The position numbers and the translations under genes were made by a program. A model generated the notes under the pieces. It had not been told where the DNA came from. It saw only the letters and a program-made list of their open reading frames with translations, and ran no database searches. From assembly GCA_011176545.1 (NCBI GenBank), contig DUEN01000010.1, positions 1 to 44,494 of the forward strand: a DNA stretch of 44,494 nucleotides, given 5' to 3'. The stretch comes from Caldilineae bacterium (GTDB lineage Bacteria > Chloroflexota > Anaerolineae > DUEN01). Of the stretch, positions 16,211 to 23,713 are shown piece by piece (the stretch's first letter is position 1; the number at the start of each line of letters is the position of its first letter).

Positions 16211-17758
16211 TTACCGCGCGGGCGGCCGACGGGGGTCTATGCCCTGCTTCAAGTTAAGCATCGCGGATCGCAGCCCGGCCTTCGCCACGCCCAACAAGAA
16301 GGGATGCGAGGCCGGCGGCGCATCATGGAGATGGGCGGCGGTCCAGATGGCCAATCCGGCCAGTTCCATCTCCCCGGCCAGATGTAGCCATTGTCCCATG
16401 CGGTGTAGCCGTTGAGCCATGAGCCCCACAGCCTCGTCCGTGAACGCGCGGCCGGCGATCTCACAAGCCGTATCCCGGATCGCCTCATCGTCAGGCCATC
16501 CGCCGTGCTCGTGAATCAGCGCCTCCGCGATATCGTAAACCCAGGGACGCTGCACGCCCCAGGCGGAGAAGGCTGGATGCTCGAGCAACCGCCTGGAGTA
16601 CTCCAGCGGCCAGTCCTCCGCCGGCGTATCGGGCGACACCAGAGGCACTTCCTCAGGAGACCAGGGAATCGCCCATATGTGCCCGCTGTAGAATCGATAG
16701 GGCATAGGCAGGGGACGCCCCTCCCTTAGATGCACCGTAAGCCCTTCCGCCAATATCCGACGCCCCTCGTCAAAAGGCACCTCTAGTAGCAGGGCGATCA
16801 TGCCCATCTGAGGCATGCGCAGAAGATGCACGGTGCCGATGGCCTGCTCCCGCATCGGCTGAGTGAACGGCAACCGCTCATCCCCCAGAGCGTATTGAAT
16901 CCCCGTCTGATCATGAAGCAGAACGGAGACGAACAATCCCTCCTCCTCTTCCGGCGAAGAGCGTATGAACCATAACGACTGATACCCCTCGCTGTCGATG
17001 GGGCTGAGCAGAGCCCGCCAGGCTGATGCTTCTAGAGAAGACTCTGGGACGCCGCTCAATCTCAACTTACGCAGGCTGCGCTCCGCCAGGGATTTGAGGT
17101 CCTCAGGCAGATGAGGCAGCAAACTCCGCAGGGCGACGAGCGCCGCGGAGATGCGGAGCCCTCCCAGTTGCTGCAAGGCATGTCGAGCCACGCGCGGGCG
17201 CGGGTCCATGGCCAGCATCCGAAGCAGCTCCACCACGTCATCCGGACTCACCCGTCGCGTCGCGTCGATGATCATCAAAGCGGCCTCTACAGGTTCCTGC
17301 TCCAATTGGGTCAGATACTCTACGAGGACCTGGGGGTCGTCCCGGATCTCGCTTAACGCCTCGCGCAGGGACTCCAGGGCCAGCGTATGCGGGTCCGCGA
17401 GCCCCTCGAAGAACTCCGGGCCCAGTTCCTCCCCCAGGAAGCGCTCAAGGATGGTCATCGCCGTCATCCGCTCGCGATCGGATCGGGTGCGGTCGCGAGC
17501 CGCGGCTCGCAGCGCCGGCACGACCTTCTCACGTGGCAACATGCGGGCGATATGCGCCAGGCCGCCACGTAGCTGAGGGTCCGCTGTACCTAACTGGGCC
17601 AACAGTGCGGGAAGGACGACCTCCCCATGCTGAGCAATCTCGGCCGCTCGCTGGATCAGCTCCTCCTCGCTGTTCGTCTCGCTCAGCGCCTTGATCGCCT
17701 GCTCGATCTGACGACGTTGCTGAAAGACGGTGATGATCTTGGAATCCTGTGAACTCAT
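16211..17758 (-). CDS. HEAT-repeat-like protein of unknown function
   Basis: 515-residue soluble protein. The first 230 residues are helical pairs of HEAT/armadillo type (for example LPALLAQLGTADPQLRGGLAHIARML, VARHALQQLGGLRISAALVALRSLLPHL). The C-terminal half is not recognised; it contains a beta-rich part (SLWFIRSSPEEEEGLFVSVLLHDQTGIQ) and a helical end (GWPDDEAIRDTACEIAGRAF...). It follows the receiver-ATPase fusion by 34 bp and is probably the last gene of that operon. A scaffold role for the ATPase is conceivable but unproven. The start ATG at 17758 has GAGG close by. Confidence 0.7.
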   Translation of the reverse strand: MSSQDSKIITVFQQRRQIEQAIKALSETNSEEELIQRAAEIAQHGEVVLPALLAQLGTADPQLRGGLAHIARMLPREKVVPALRAAARDRTRSDRERMTAMTILERFLGEELGPEFFEGLADPHTLALESLREALSEIRDDPQVLVEYLTQLEQEPVEAALMIIDATRRVSPDDVVELLRMLAMDPRPRVARHALQQLGGLRISAALVALRSLLPHLPEDLKSLAERSLRKLRLSGVPESSLEASAWRALLSPIDSEGYQSLWFIRSSPEEEEGLFVSVLLHDQTGIQYALGDERLPFTQPMREQAIGTVHLLRMPQMGMIALLLEVPFDEGRRILAEGLTVHLREGRPLPMPYRFYSGHIWAIPWSPEEVPLVSPDTPAEDWPLEYSRRLLEHPAFSAWGVQRPWVYDIAEALIHEHGGWPDDEAIRDTACEIAGRAFTDEAVGLMAQRLHRMGQWLHLAGEMELAGLAIWTAAHLHDAPPASHPFLLGVAKAGLRSAMLNLKQGIDPRRPPAR

Positions 17759-17792
17759 CCGCCTCTGCCCTTGCCGTGATGAAACGGGGTCA

Positions 17793-18998
17793 TTATTTCA
17801 TTCTGAACGGAGACACGCCCAATTGATGAAGCACACTCTGGATAAACGCCCAGGGTCTCTGCCCCGCCGGCTCCTGCTGATCGCCACGCCGCAATGACTG
17901 AGCCAACTGTACAATCCCCCGAGCGAGCCGGCTCCGCGGCGAGCGAAGCACCAGGGGGACCCCGGCGTTGATCGACGAGAGCACCCGCCTGGGATCATAG
18001 GGGAGCTGAACCATGGCGTAGCTCTTCAATTCAGAAGGAAAGTCCTCAACGGTGAGGCCGCCCCTTCGATCGGCCTGATTCACGATGAGCCGATACTCCC
18101 TACCCACATCCATATAACCACCAGGCCGCTCCGAGGCGACGGATTCCAGAAGCACCTCGGCGCGGCGCAGGGCGGTCAACTCTGGAGTGACCACGATCAG
18201 GACATGCTCGGCCTGCTGAACCAGCGACCTCACCTGATCGCCGGGCGTCTCCGGCGCATCGATGATCACATAGGATTGCCGCTCAGCCATCGCGCTAAGG
18301 ATGGGGGTCAGGAACTCGGGATCGGACGGACGATCGAATCCCTCCGCGGGGGCCGAGATCAATTGCAGGCCCGACTCGTGCTTACAAAAGACCCTTTCGA
18401 TCATCTCGATTTCAATCTCATCCCCGTAGCTGATCAGATCGGCCAACGTATGCTCGGGCTGTAAACCCAGATGGATCGCCGGGTCTCCTCCTGGGATCTC
18501 CGCGTCAATCAGGATGACGTCCTCTCGCCAACGGTGTGCCAACGCCACACCCACGTTGACGGCAATGGTGGTCGCCCCCACGCCTGCCTTCGCCCCGATG
18601 ACCAGGATCACCACAGGATGGGGGACCTGTTCATACCGAAGCAGCGAGCGCACGCGAAAGATCAGCTCCGTCGTGTCTGCAGGCTTCGTCAAATAGGCAC
18701 TGGCTCCATGTTCTAGCCCGCGTACGATGTCCTCACGCCGGCGCAATCGGGACAGGATGAGGATAGGGCGCGTGCGTCCACCAGGCAAAAGGTGTAGACG
18801 GCGGCACAAATCAAAGCCTGCCCCATCCTCGATCGCCGGCTCTAACACGATGAGATCAGGCTTCTCCCGGCGGGCCGCCTTCAGACCCTGAGCGACCGTA
18901 TAGGCATCAATGATCTGATGGCCGTGAGGCTGCAGCGTGAGCTTTACGAAAAGGTGAGTATCATCATCATCGTCGATGACGAGGATACGTGGGCTCAT
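17793..18998 (-). CDS. Degenerate receiver fused to TadZ/CpaE-like ATPase
   Basis: 401-residue fusion. Residues 1-122 form a receiver fold (ILVIDDDDD start, TKP Lys at 105), but the phosphorylation site Asp is Glu (E53 in LIVLEP), a natural phosphomimic. Residues 129-370 form a MinD/ParA-type ATPase with a deviant P-loop G135-A-K-A-G-V-G-A-T-T144: the signature Lys (K137) is present while the second P-loop Lys is replaced by Ala. VILIDAEIPGGD and YVIIDAPETPG provide the other core strands. This layout is that of CpaE/TadZ, which localise type IV/Tad pilus machines, but no pilus genes lie nearby. The ATG overlaps the exonuclease stop as ATGA, so translation is coupled. Confidence 0.85.
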   Translation of the reverse strand: MSPRILVIDDDDDTHLFVKLTLQPHGHQIIDAYTVAQGLKAARREKPDLIVLEPAIEDGAGFDLCRRLHLLPGGRTRPILILSRLRRREDIVRGLEHGASAYLTKPADTTELIFRVRSLLRYEQVPHPVVILVIGAKAGVGATTIAVNVGVALAHRWREDVILIDAEIPGGDPAIHLGLQPEHTLADLISYGDEIEIEMIERVFCKHESGLQLISAPAEGFDRPSDPEFLTPILSAMAERQSYVIIDAPETPGDQVRSLVQQAEHVLIVVTPELTALRRAEVLLESVASERPGGYMDVGREYRLIVNQADRRGGLTVEDFPSELKSYAMVQLPYDPRRVLSSINAGVPLVLRSPRSRLARGIVQLAQSLRRGDQQEPAGQRPWAFIQSVLHQLGVSPFRMK

Positions 18999-19870
18999 GT
19001 ATCGAGCTGCCCCCATCGCCTGGGGTGGTCAAGATGAGAAGCGTCATCGTCCAGGCGCATCTCCAAAATGCGATCCAATCGAAACGTCCGCTGGGCACCC
19101 CGCAGGTGACAGTAAGCGATCAGATAGCCGTTGCTCACGTCCAGCGGCTGCACCCACCGCTCCGTCAGCCCCTGATACGGGCTCAGGTAACGAAGCCAAA
19201 GCCTGCGCCCGCGGCGCAGAGCCTCCTGTAGTGGCGAAGGAAGATGATCCCACGTCACGCTAGGCCAGTGCATAGGCCCGCCCTGGGCCCTGATCAGATC
19301 CGCCAACGTGGCAGCGCCACGGACGCCGAGGAGGTAGACAAGTGAACGCAACACCTCCCACGTCGCCTGAGCGTCCTCGAGCGCGCGATGGGCGTCACGG
19401 ATGGAGACGTTCAGCGCTCGGGCGACGGAACCCAGGCTGTATCGCGGCAACCGCAGCCAGCGCCGGGCCAGGGTTAGCGTATCGATGACATACACTGGGG
19501 GAGGAGGCCAGCGTAGCCGCCGCCACTCCGCGGCCAGGAAGCCTAAATCGAACGACGCGTTATGACCAACGATCACCGCGTCATCGAGCCAATCGCGTAT
19601 CACGGGCGCGATCTCCTCAAAGCGCGGTGCGCTCCATAGCACTTCGTCGGGTATGCGATGTACGGCGCGAGCACCGGGATCAACGGGACGCTCCGGATTC
19701 ACATACTGGCGAAACGTGCTCACGTCGCCATCGAGCGTACCGCGCACGATGGCGATCTCGCAAATCCGATGTCCCAGGCTGGGATCAAGCCCCGTCGTCT
19801 CGACGTCGACGACGGCGAATGTGACCGCCTCCAATGGTAGGGAGAGCCATAAGCCGGACGAAGCGCGCAT
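18995..19870 (-). CDS. DnaQ-type 3'-5' exonuclease fused to a WYL domain
   Basis: 291-residue fusion. Residues 14-190 are a DEDDh exonuclease: D22 and E24 in VVDVETTGLDP, the third Asp in GHNASFDLGFL, and the DAHRALEDA motif with the catalytic His and last Asp. Residues about 205-275 match a WYL domain: LWLRYLSPYQG, RWVQPLDVSNGYLIAYCHLRG and RTFRLDRILEM. WYL domains are known ligand/nucleic-acid sensors in phage-defence and DNA-repair regulators. Here WYL sits on a nuclease with no helix-turn-helix. The ATG at 19870 fits the family start; the upstream TTG is unlikely. It leads a three-gene operon. Confidence 0.85.
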   Translation of the reverse strand: MRASSGLWLSLPLEAVTFAVVDVETTGLDPSLGHRICEIAIVRGTLDGDVSTFRQYVNPERPVDPGARAVHRIPDEVLWSAPRFEEIAPVIRDWLDDAVIVGHNASFDLGFLAAEWRRLRWPPPPVYVIDTLTLARRWLRLPRYSLGSVARALNVSIRDAHRALEDAQATWEVLRSLVYLLGVRGAATLADLIRAQGGPMHWPSVTWDHLPSPLQEALRRGRRLWLRYLSPYQGLTERWVQPLDVSNGYLIAYCHLRGAQRTFRLDRILEMRLDDDASHLDHPRRWGQLDT

Positions 19871-19970
19871 CTCCTTATCCCCCAGTAACCCGTCCTGGTG
19901 AGCGAACGTCTTCCCAAATAAAGCGAGGTTACAATCTATCCTACCATGCTGACCACGAGGCGTCAATGTG

Positions 19971-20000
19971 TTAGACCTTTAGCACCCCATAGTGTATAAT
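19971..20000 (+). promoter_or_regulatory. Promoter of the LysM gene
   Basis: TTAGAC (19971-19976), 18-bp spacer, TATAAT (19995-20000) on the plus strand. Transcription would start near 20007, giving a leader of about 55 nt. Confidence 0.7.
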
Positions 20001-20061
20001 GCAGGCAGCCATCATCAAGGCACGCAGAACCGTCCTCATGACCCACAAGGAGGGCATCGTT

Positions 20062-21606
20062 ATGGGATGGATCAAACACACCATTCCTGGGCGTCTCCAT
20101 TGGCATCGGATCGGAGTCTTGGCTTTCTTGCTCGTGCTCGTCCTGACCTCAACCGCCGCCGCCCAGGAAGGTAACGGTTATTGGTATACCGTTCGACGGG
20201 GGGACTCCTGGTCCTCCATCGCCGCTCGCACAGGCGTCAGCATCGCCGAACTGCAGCGCGCTAACCCACATGCGATCCACCGGTTTGGCTGGCTCTACGT
20301 CGGTGAGCGCATTTGGATCCCCAGGCCAGGGGAGCCCTCCGGCTACTGGTACACGGTCCAACGCGGTGATTCGTGGACCTCGATCGCCCTCCGTACAGGC
20401 CTCAGCGTGCGCCAGCTCATGCGGGCGAACCCCCAGGCTATTCATCGACGGTACTGGCTATATCGGGGTGAGCGCATCTGGATCCCCACGGGTGCTCCCA
20501 CTCCCATGCCCACCCCGACCCCGACGCCGATCTCGATCGCCTGCCCGAGCGAGCTGACCGACTACGGGACGGCCGTCGCCGCCGTGCTCAGCGACGCTAA
20601 CGGGGATACAGATATCCTGAACTCCTGGCTGGCGTCCTGCGGCGCCGTCACCGACGATCAGTCTCCTGTGCGGAAAGCCGATCTCACAGGGGACGGCGTC
20701 GATGAGGTGATCGTGGTGCTGAAAGCGCCGGAATCCGAGATGGTGGCCCCGCCCGGCGATCTGCTCGTGCTGCAATCCGCCGGCTGGGATGTGGCCTTCC
20801 AGGCCAACGCGGCGGGACAGGTGCAGATCCTGGACATTGATGATATCAACGAAGACGGCTACATGGATATCGCCTGGATGGAGACCACCTGCGGCGCGCA
20901 TACCTGCTTCGGCACCATCTACGTGACCTCGTGGACGGATACGGGGCCACAGAACTGGATGGACGGGACGCTCACCATGGCGTTCCCCGAGGTGCGCCTG
21001 GAGGACGTCATGGAAGGCAGCGGTCGAGAGATCATCGTCCATGGCGGCGTGATCGGCTCGGTGGGCGCAGGTCCCCAGCGGGCCTGGACGGAGATCTGGG
21101 CCTCGATCAACGGCGCGCCCTATGTCCTGGTGGAGAAGATCTACGATCCCTCCGATTGCCTGTATCACACGGTCCTGGACGCGAACCAGGCGTTCCTGGA
21201 AGGCCCTGGCGACGATTTTGCCCAGGCCATCGCTCTGTACCGCAAGGCGCTCGAGGACCCCACGTTGATCGCCTGCTGGGTGCGCCCCAATGAGCTGGAG
21301 GAACTCCGGTCGTTCTCTGCCTTCCGCCTGGCCATGGCGTATGCTTATCGGGGAGACCTAGAGAGCGCCGAGGAGGCCGTCAGGCTCCTGCAGGAGGATT
21401 ATCCGGATTCCGTCTACGCCCAGATCGCGGACATCTGGTGGACAGCCTATCAGCCGACGCAGGACATGGAGGCCGCCTGCACGGCGGTGAACGCGTTCGT
21501 CACCGGGTCACCACCTCATCCGGAGGCGTACGAGATCCTGGCGGATTACGGATATGCTAATCCCACCTTCACACCGATGGATGTGTGCCCGGTGCTCTCA
21601 CCCTAG
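20062..21606 (+). CDS. Secreted double-LysM protein
   Basis: 514-residue exported protein. A signal peptide (about residues 1-35, ending TSTAAAQ) is followed by two nearly identical LysM modules starting GYWYTVRRGDSWSSIA and GYWYTVQRGDSWTSIA and ending ERIWIP. These should bind peptidoglycan or chitin-like glycans. A TPMPTPTPTP linker leads to a C-terminal region (about 165-514) with an FG-GAP-like acidic strand (DIDDINEDGYMDIAW) and helical repeats resembling TPR (AIALYRKALED, AMAYAYRGDLESAEEAV). No enzyme motif is seen. The ATG at 20062 has AAGGAGG at 8-nt spacing. It is monocistronic and converges on the nitrilase operon across a palindromic repeat. Confidence 0.9.
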   Translation: MGWIKHTIPGRLHWHRIGVLAFLLVLVLTSTAAAQEGNGYWYTVRRGDSWSSIAARTGVSIAELQRANPHAIHRFGWLYVGERIWIPRPGEPSGYWYTVQRGDSWTSIALRTGLSVRQLMRANPQAIHRRYWLYRGERIWIPTGAPTPMPTPTPTPISIACPSELTDYGTAVAAVLSDANGDTDILNSWLASCGAVTDDQSPVRKADLTGDGVDEVIVVLKAPESEMVAPPGDLLVLQSAGWDVAFQANAAGQVQILDIDDINEDGYMDIAWMETTCGAHTCFGTIYVTSWTDTGPQNWMDGTLTMAFPEVRLEDVMEGSGREIIVHGGVIGSVGAGPQRAWTEIWASINGAPYVLVEKIYDPSDCLYHTVLDANQAFLEGPGDDFAQAIALYRKALEDPTLIACWVRPNELEELRSFSAFRLAMAYAYRGDLESAEEAVRLLQEDYPDSVYAQIADIWWTAYQPTQDMEAACTAVNAFVTGSPPHPEAYEILADYGYANPTFTPMDVCPVLSP

Positions 21607-21629
21607 GGGAAAAGGAGCGCATATGAACG

Positions 21630-21655
21630 TAGGGGCGCACGGCCGTGCGCCCCTA
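21630..21655. repeat. Perfect 26-bp palindrome between convergent genes
   Basis: TAGGGGCGCACGG is followed immediately by its exact reverse complement. It lies between the stops of the LysM and nitrilase genes (gap 21607-21677), where it could fold in transcripts from both sides as a bidirectional terminator. It is a second copy of the family at 8362-8390. Confidence 0.75.
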
Positions 21656-21677
21656 TGTTAATCATTCATATCGTCCG

Positions 21678-22481
21678 TTATCTCCAGCCGTTCAGTCCCC
21701 CGTACACCTCAGGTCGGCGATCTTCAAACACGGGGATCTTGCGCCGGGCCCGCGCGACCTTGGTCATATCCAGCTCCGCCGTGAGCACAGCTGCCTCCTC
21801 ATCGCCTTCTACTAACACCTCACCCCACGGATCGACGACGGCTGATCGTCCCCCGAATGTGAACTCCTCATGAGAGCCCACACGGTTACATCCGATCACG
21901 AACATCTGGTTCTCGATGGCCCGCGCTCGCAGCAAAACCTGCCAATGGGCTACACGCGTCCGGGGCCATTGAGCTGGCACGATGGTGAGCACCGCGCCCG
22001 AGAGGGCATATCGACGGAACAACTCCGGGAAGCGGAGGTCATAACAGATCGCCAAGGCGGTACGCCCCCACGGAAGCTCGAAGACGAGAGCCTGGTCCCC
22101 GGGACGCAAATAGCGATCCTCGTCCATCAGGCGGAAGAGGTGGACCTTGCGATACATCGCCCTGATCGCCCCATCTGGGTCCCAAAGCACGGCGGTATTG
22201 TAATAGGCGCCATCATCACCCCGTTCCAACAGAGATCCGGTCAGCCAGATCTTATGATCCCGAGCCAGCCCGGCGGAATAGGCGAAGGCTCCCTGGTTTA
22301 AGGAGGCCGCGTAGCGATCCGCGTGGGCCAGGTCGTATCCACTGGCCCAGAGCTCAGGAAGGACGACTAGGTCCGTGCCACGGCCGGCGGCCTCTCGCAC
22401 GCCCTCCGCCGCGCGAGCCAGGTTCGCCTCCTGCTCGCCCTCCGGACACGCCATCTGCACCAATGAGATGACGAACTTCAT
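21678..22481 (-). CDS. Carbon-nitrogen hydrolase (nitrilase superfamily)
   Basis: 267-residue amidase of the omega-amidase/YafV-like branch. The Glu-Lys-Cys triad is E43 (VVLPELW), K112 (YRKVHLF) and C146 (AICYDLRFPE). The RAIENQMFVIGCNRVG and GGRSAVVDPWGEVL strands are typical of the family. Omega-amidases hydrolyse alpha-ketoglutaramate and related amides; the exact substrate here is not set by the sequence. The ATG overlaps the upstream membrane-protein stop as ATGA. It is the last gene of the ftsK operon and ends just before the 21630-21655 palindrome. Confidence 0.9.
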   Translation of the reverse strand: MKFVISLVQMACPEGEQEANLARAAEGVREAAGRGTDLVVLPELWASGYDLAHADRYAASLNQGAFAYSAGLARDHKIWLTGSLLERGDDGAYYNTAVLWDPDGAIRAMYRKVHLFRLMDEDRYLRPGDQALVFELPWGRTALAICYDLRFPELFRRYALSGAVLTIVPAQWPRTRVAHWQVLLRARAIENQMFVIGCNRVGSHEEFTFGGRSAVVDPWGEVLVEGDEEAAVLTAELDMTKVARARRKIPVFEDRRPEVYGGLNGWR

Positions 22482-23281
22482 GACGCGGCATCCTCCGAGA
22501 TCCCCGCGGCGGGTTCCTGGGACGTCCCCGCCTCCTCCAATTCGATCACGGAGACCTTCGCCTCCTCATCAGGCTCCGCGTTGGCTTCCGCCGGTGCTGA
22601 CGGCCCGGGGGCTCCCTCTGCGGGACGCCGCGACGGCATGAAGGTCCTCCCTAATAGGAACAGGCCTACCAAGGCGGGGACGACGGGCCAGGCCTTCACG
22701 ATGAACTGCTCTTGGCCGACAGTGAGCACGTAGATGAAAAGCCCGGACACGAGGAGCGCTGTTCCGGGGATCAACGCCCACCACACCTCGCGCTTGCGGG
22801 GGCCGAGGATATAAACCAGGTAGAAGACGAGGCCGATCCCCACGAACAGCAACGTCCCCAACTGATCTGCAGAGAGCCGCGGGCTGGCCAGGATGACGCC
22901 TCCCACCACCAGCAGGATACCGCCAGGGATGATCGTCCACCAATTCTGGGGATCGGCGATATACACGACGGCGAAGGCCAGCGCGATGGCCAGCAGGAGC
23001 AGGCTGACTAGCACCTCGCCCTGAGCGATCTCTCGCGTCCCCAGGTAGATCACGGCGCCCACCCCGAGGAGGGTTAGGCCAGGCAATACTGGCCACCACT
23101 GGGTCCGATCGTACGCGTAGTACACGAGGAAGCCGAGGCCAACCAGCGCGGCCACGCCGGCCGTCACGTACTCCAACCACGGCCGCAGCGCGTCGAACAC
23201 GCCGAAGTTGAAGAGCAGGATCAGTATCCCTCCTAAAAGCAAAAGGAGGCCCCATATCCATGAGTTCGATCGCGATCGCAT
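22478..23281 (-). CDS. Multi-pass membrane protein with acidic tail
   Basis: 267-residue protein with about eight hydrophobic segments in the first 205 residues, several as repeated WWP(V/I)LPG or WWTIIPG and WWALIPG units (TQWWPVLPGLTLL, QNWWTIIPGGILL, EVWWALIPGTALL), suggesting internal duplication. A soluble Pro/Glu/Ala-rich tail (about 220-267) follows. The start ATG at 23281 has AAGGAG at 5-nt spacing; a GTG two codons upstream is an alternative. I do not recognise a function. It is translationally coupled to the nitrilase gene and lies 45 bp after a second small membrane protein. Confidence 0.75.
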   Translation of the reverse strand: MRSRSNSWIWGLLLLLGGILILLFNFGVFDALRPWLEYVTAGVAALVGLGFLVYYAYDRTQWWPVLPGLTLLGVGAVIYLGTREIAQGEVLVSLLLLAIALAFAVVYIADPQNWWTIIPGGILLVVGGVILASPRLSADQLGTLLFVGIGLVFYLVYILGPRKREVWWALIPGTALLVSGLFIYVLTVGQEQFIVKAWPVVPALVGLFLLGRTFMPSRRPAEGAPGPSAPAEANAEPDEEAKVSVIELEEAGTSQEPAAGISEDAAS

Positions 23282-23326
23282 GTTCACTCCTTTGGCTCAT
23301 CCATCACGAGAACGCTCTGAGATGAT

Positions 23327-23674
23327 TCACGAATCGTCCTCATCCTCTTCTGAGATGGAAGAAGCAGGAGGGGAGATATCCCAGCCGTGGCGAGCGCCTG
23401 CGCGCCAGTAAGCGCCAGCCTGCAGCGCGAATGAGGCCATGAGCGCCCCCCAGAGGGCGGCCTCCCACCAGCGAGAGGAAGAGAGAGCTAGCCCCACGGA
23501 GAACAGAGCGAGCCCCGCCGAAAAGGGAGCCAGAAAGCGAGGGGTGTTCAAAGCTTCTCGCAGACGCCGTCGGTGCAGCGAGCGCCACCATTCTACGTAA
23601 CTGAAGGATGCCAGCGCGATGGCCAACCCGAGAATCCACAGCGCGCCGCGGGCCACCATCCACCAATCGATCAT
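23327..23674 (-). CDS. Small membrane protein of unknown function
   Basis: 115-residue protein with an N-terminal hydrophobic helix (ARGALWILGLAIALASFSYV), a basic loop (RSLHRRRLRE), a second hydrophobic region (FLAPFSAGLALFSVGLAL, WWEAALWGALMASFALQAGAY), and an acidic SISEEDEDDS tail. GAGGAA precedes the ATG at 9-nt spacing. It lies 39 bp after ftsK. No family is recognised; topology suggests two to three transmembrane helices with a cytoplasmic acidic tail. Confidence 0.7.
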   Translation of the reverse strand: MIDWWMVARGALWILGLAIALASFSYVEWWRSLHRRRLREALNTPRFLAPFSAGLALFSVGLALSSSRWWEAALWGALMASFALQAGAYWRAGARHGWDISPPASSISEEDEDDS

Positions 23675-23713
23675 CCGGGCGCTTCCTCTCTCGTCAGCAT
23701 CCGCCCCACTTCT

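Noticed and set aside
17793-18998. Evidence for a complete Tad pilus locus
   Set aside because: Only the TadZ/CpaE-like protein is present; no CpaF, TadB/C or pilin genes lie within the window.
23315-23335. GATTCACGAATCG resembling the GTAGGAGCGATTC repeat family
   Set aside because: It overlaps the 3' end and stop codon of a small membrane-protein gene and lacks the flanking CTCCTAC arm.
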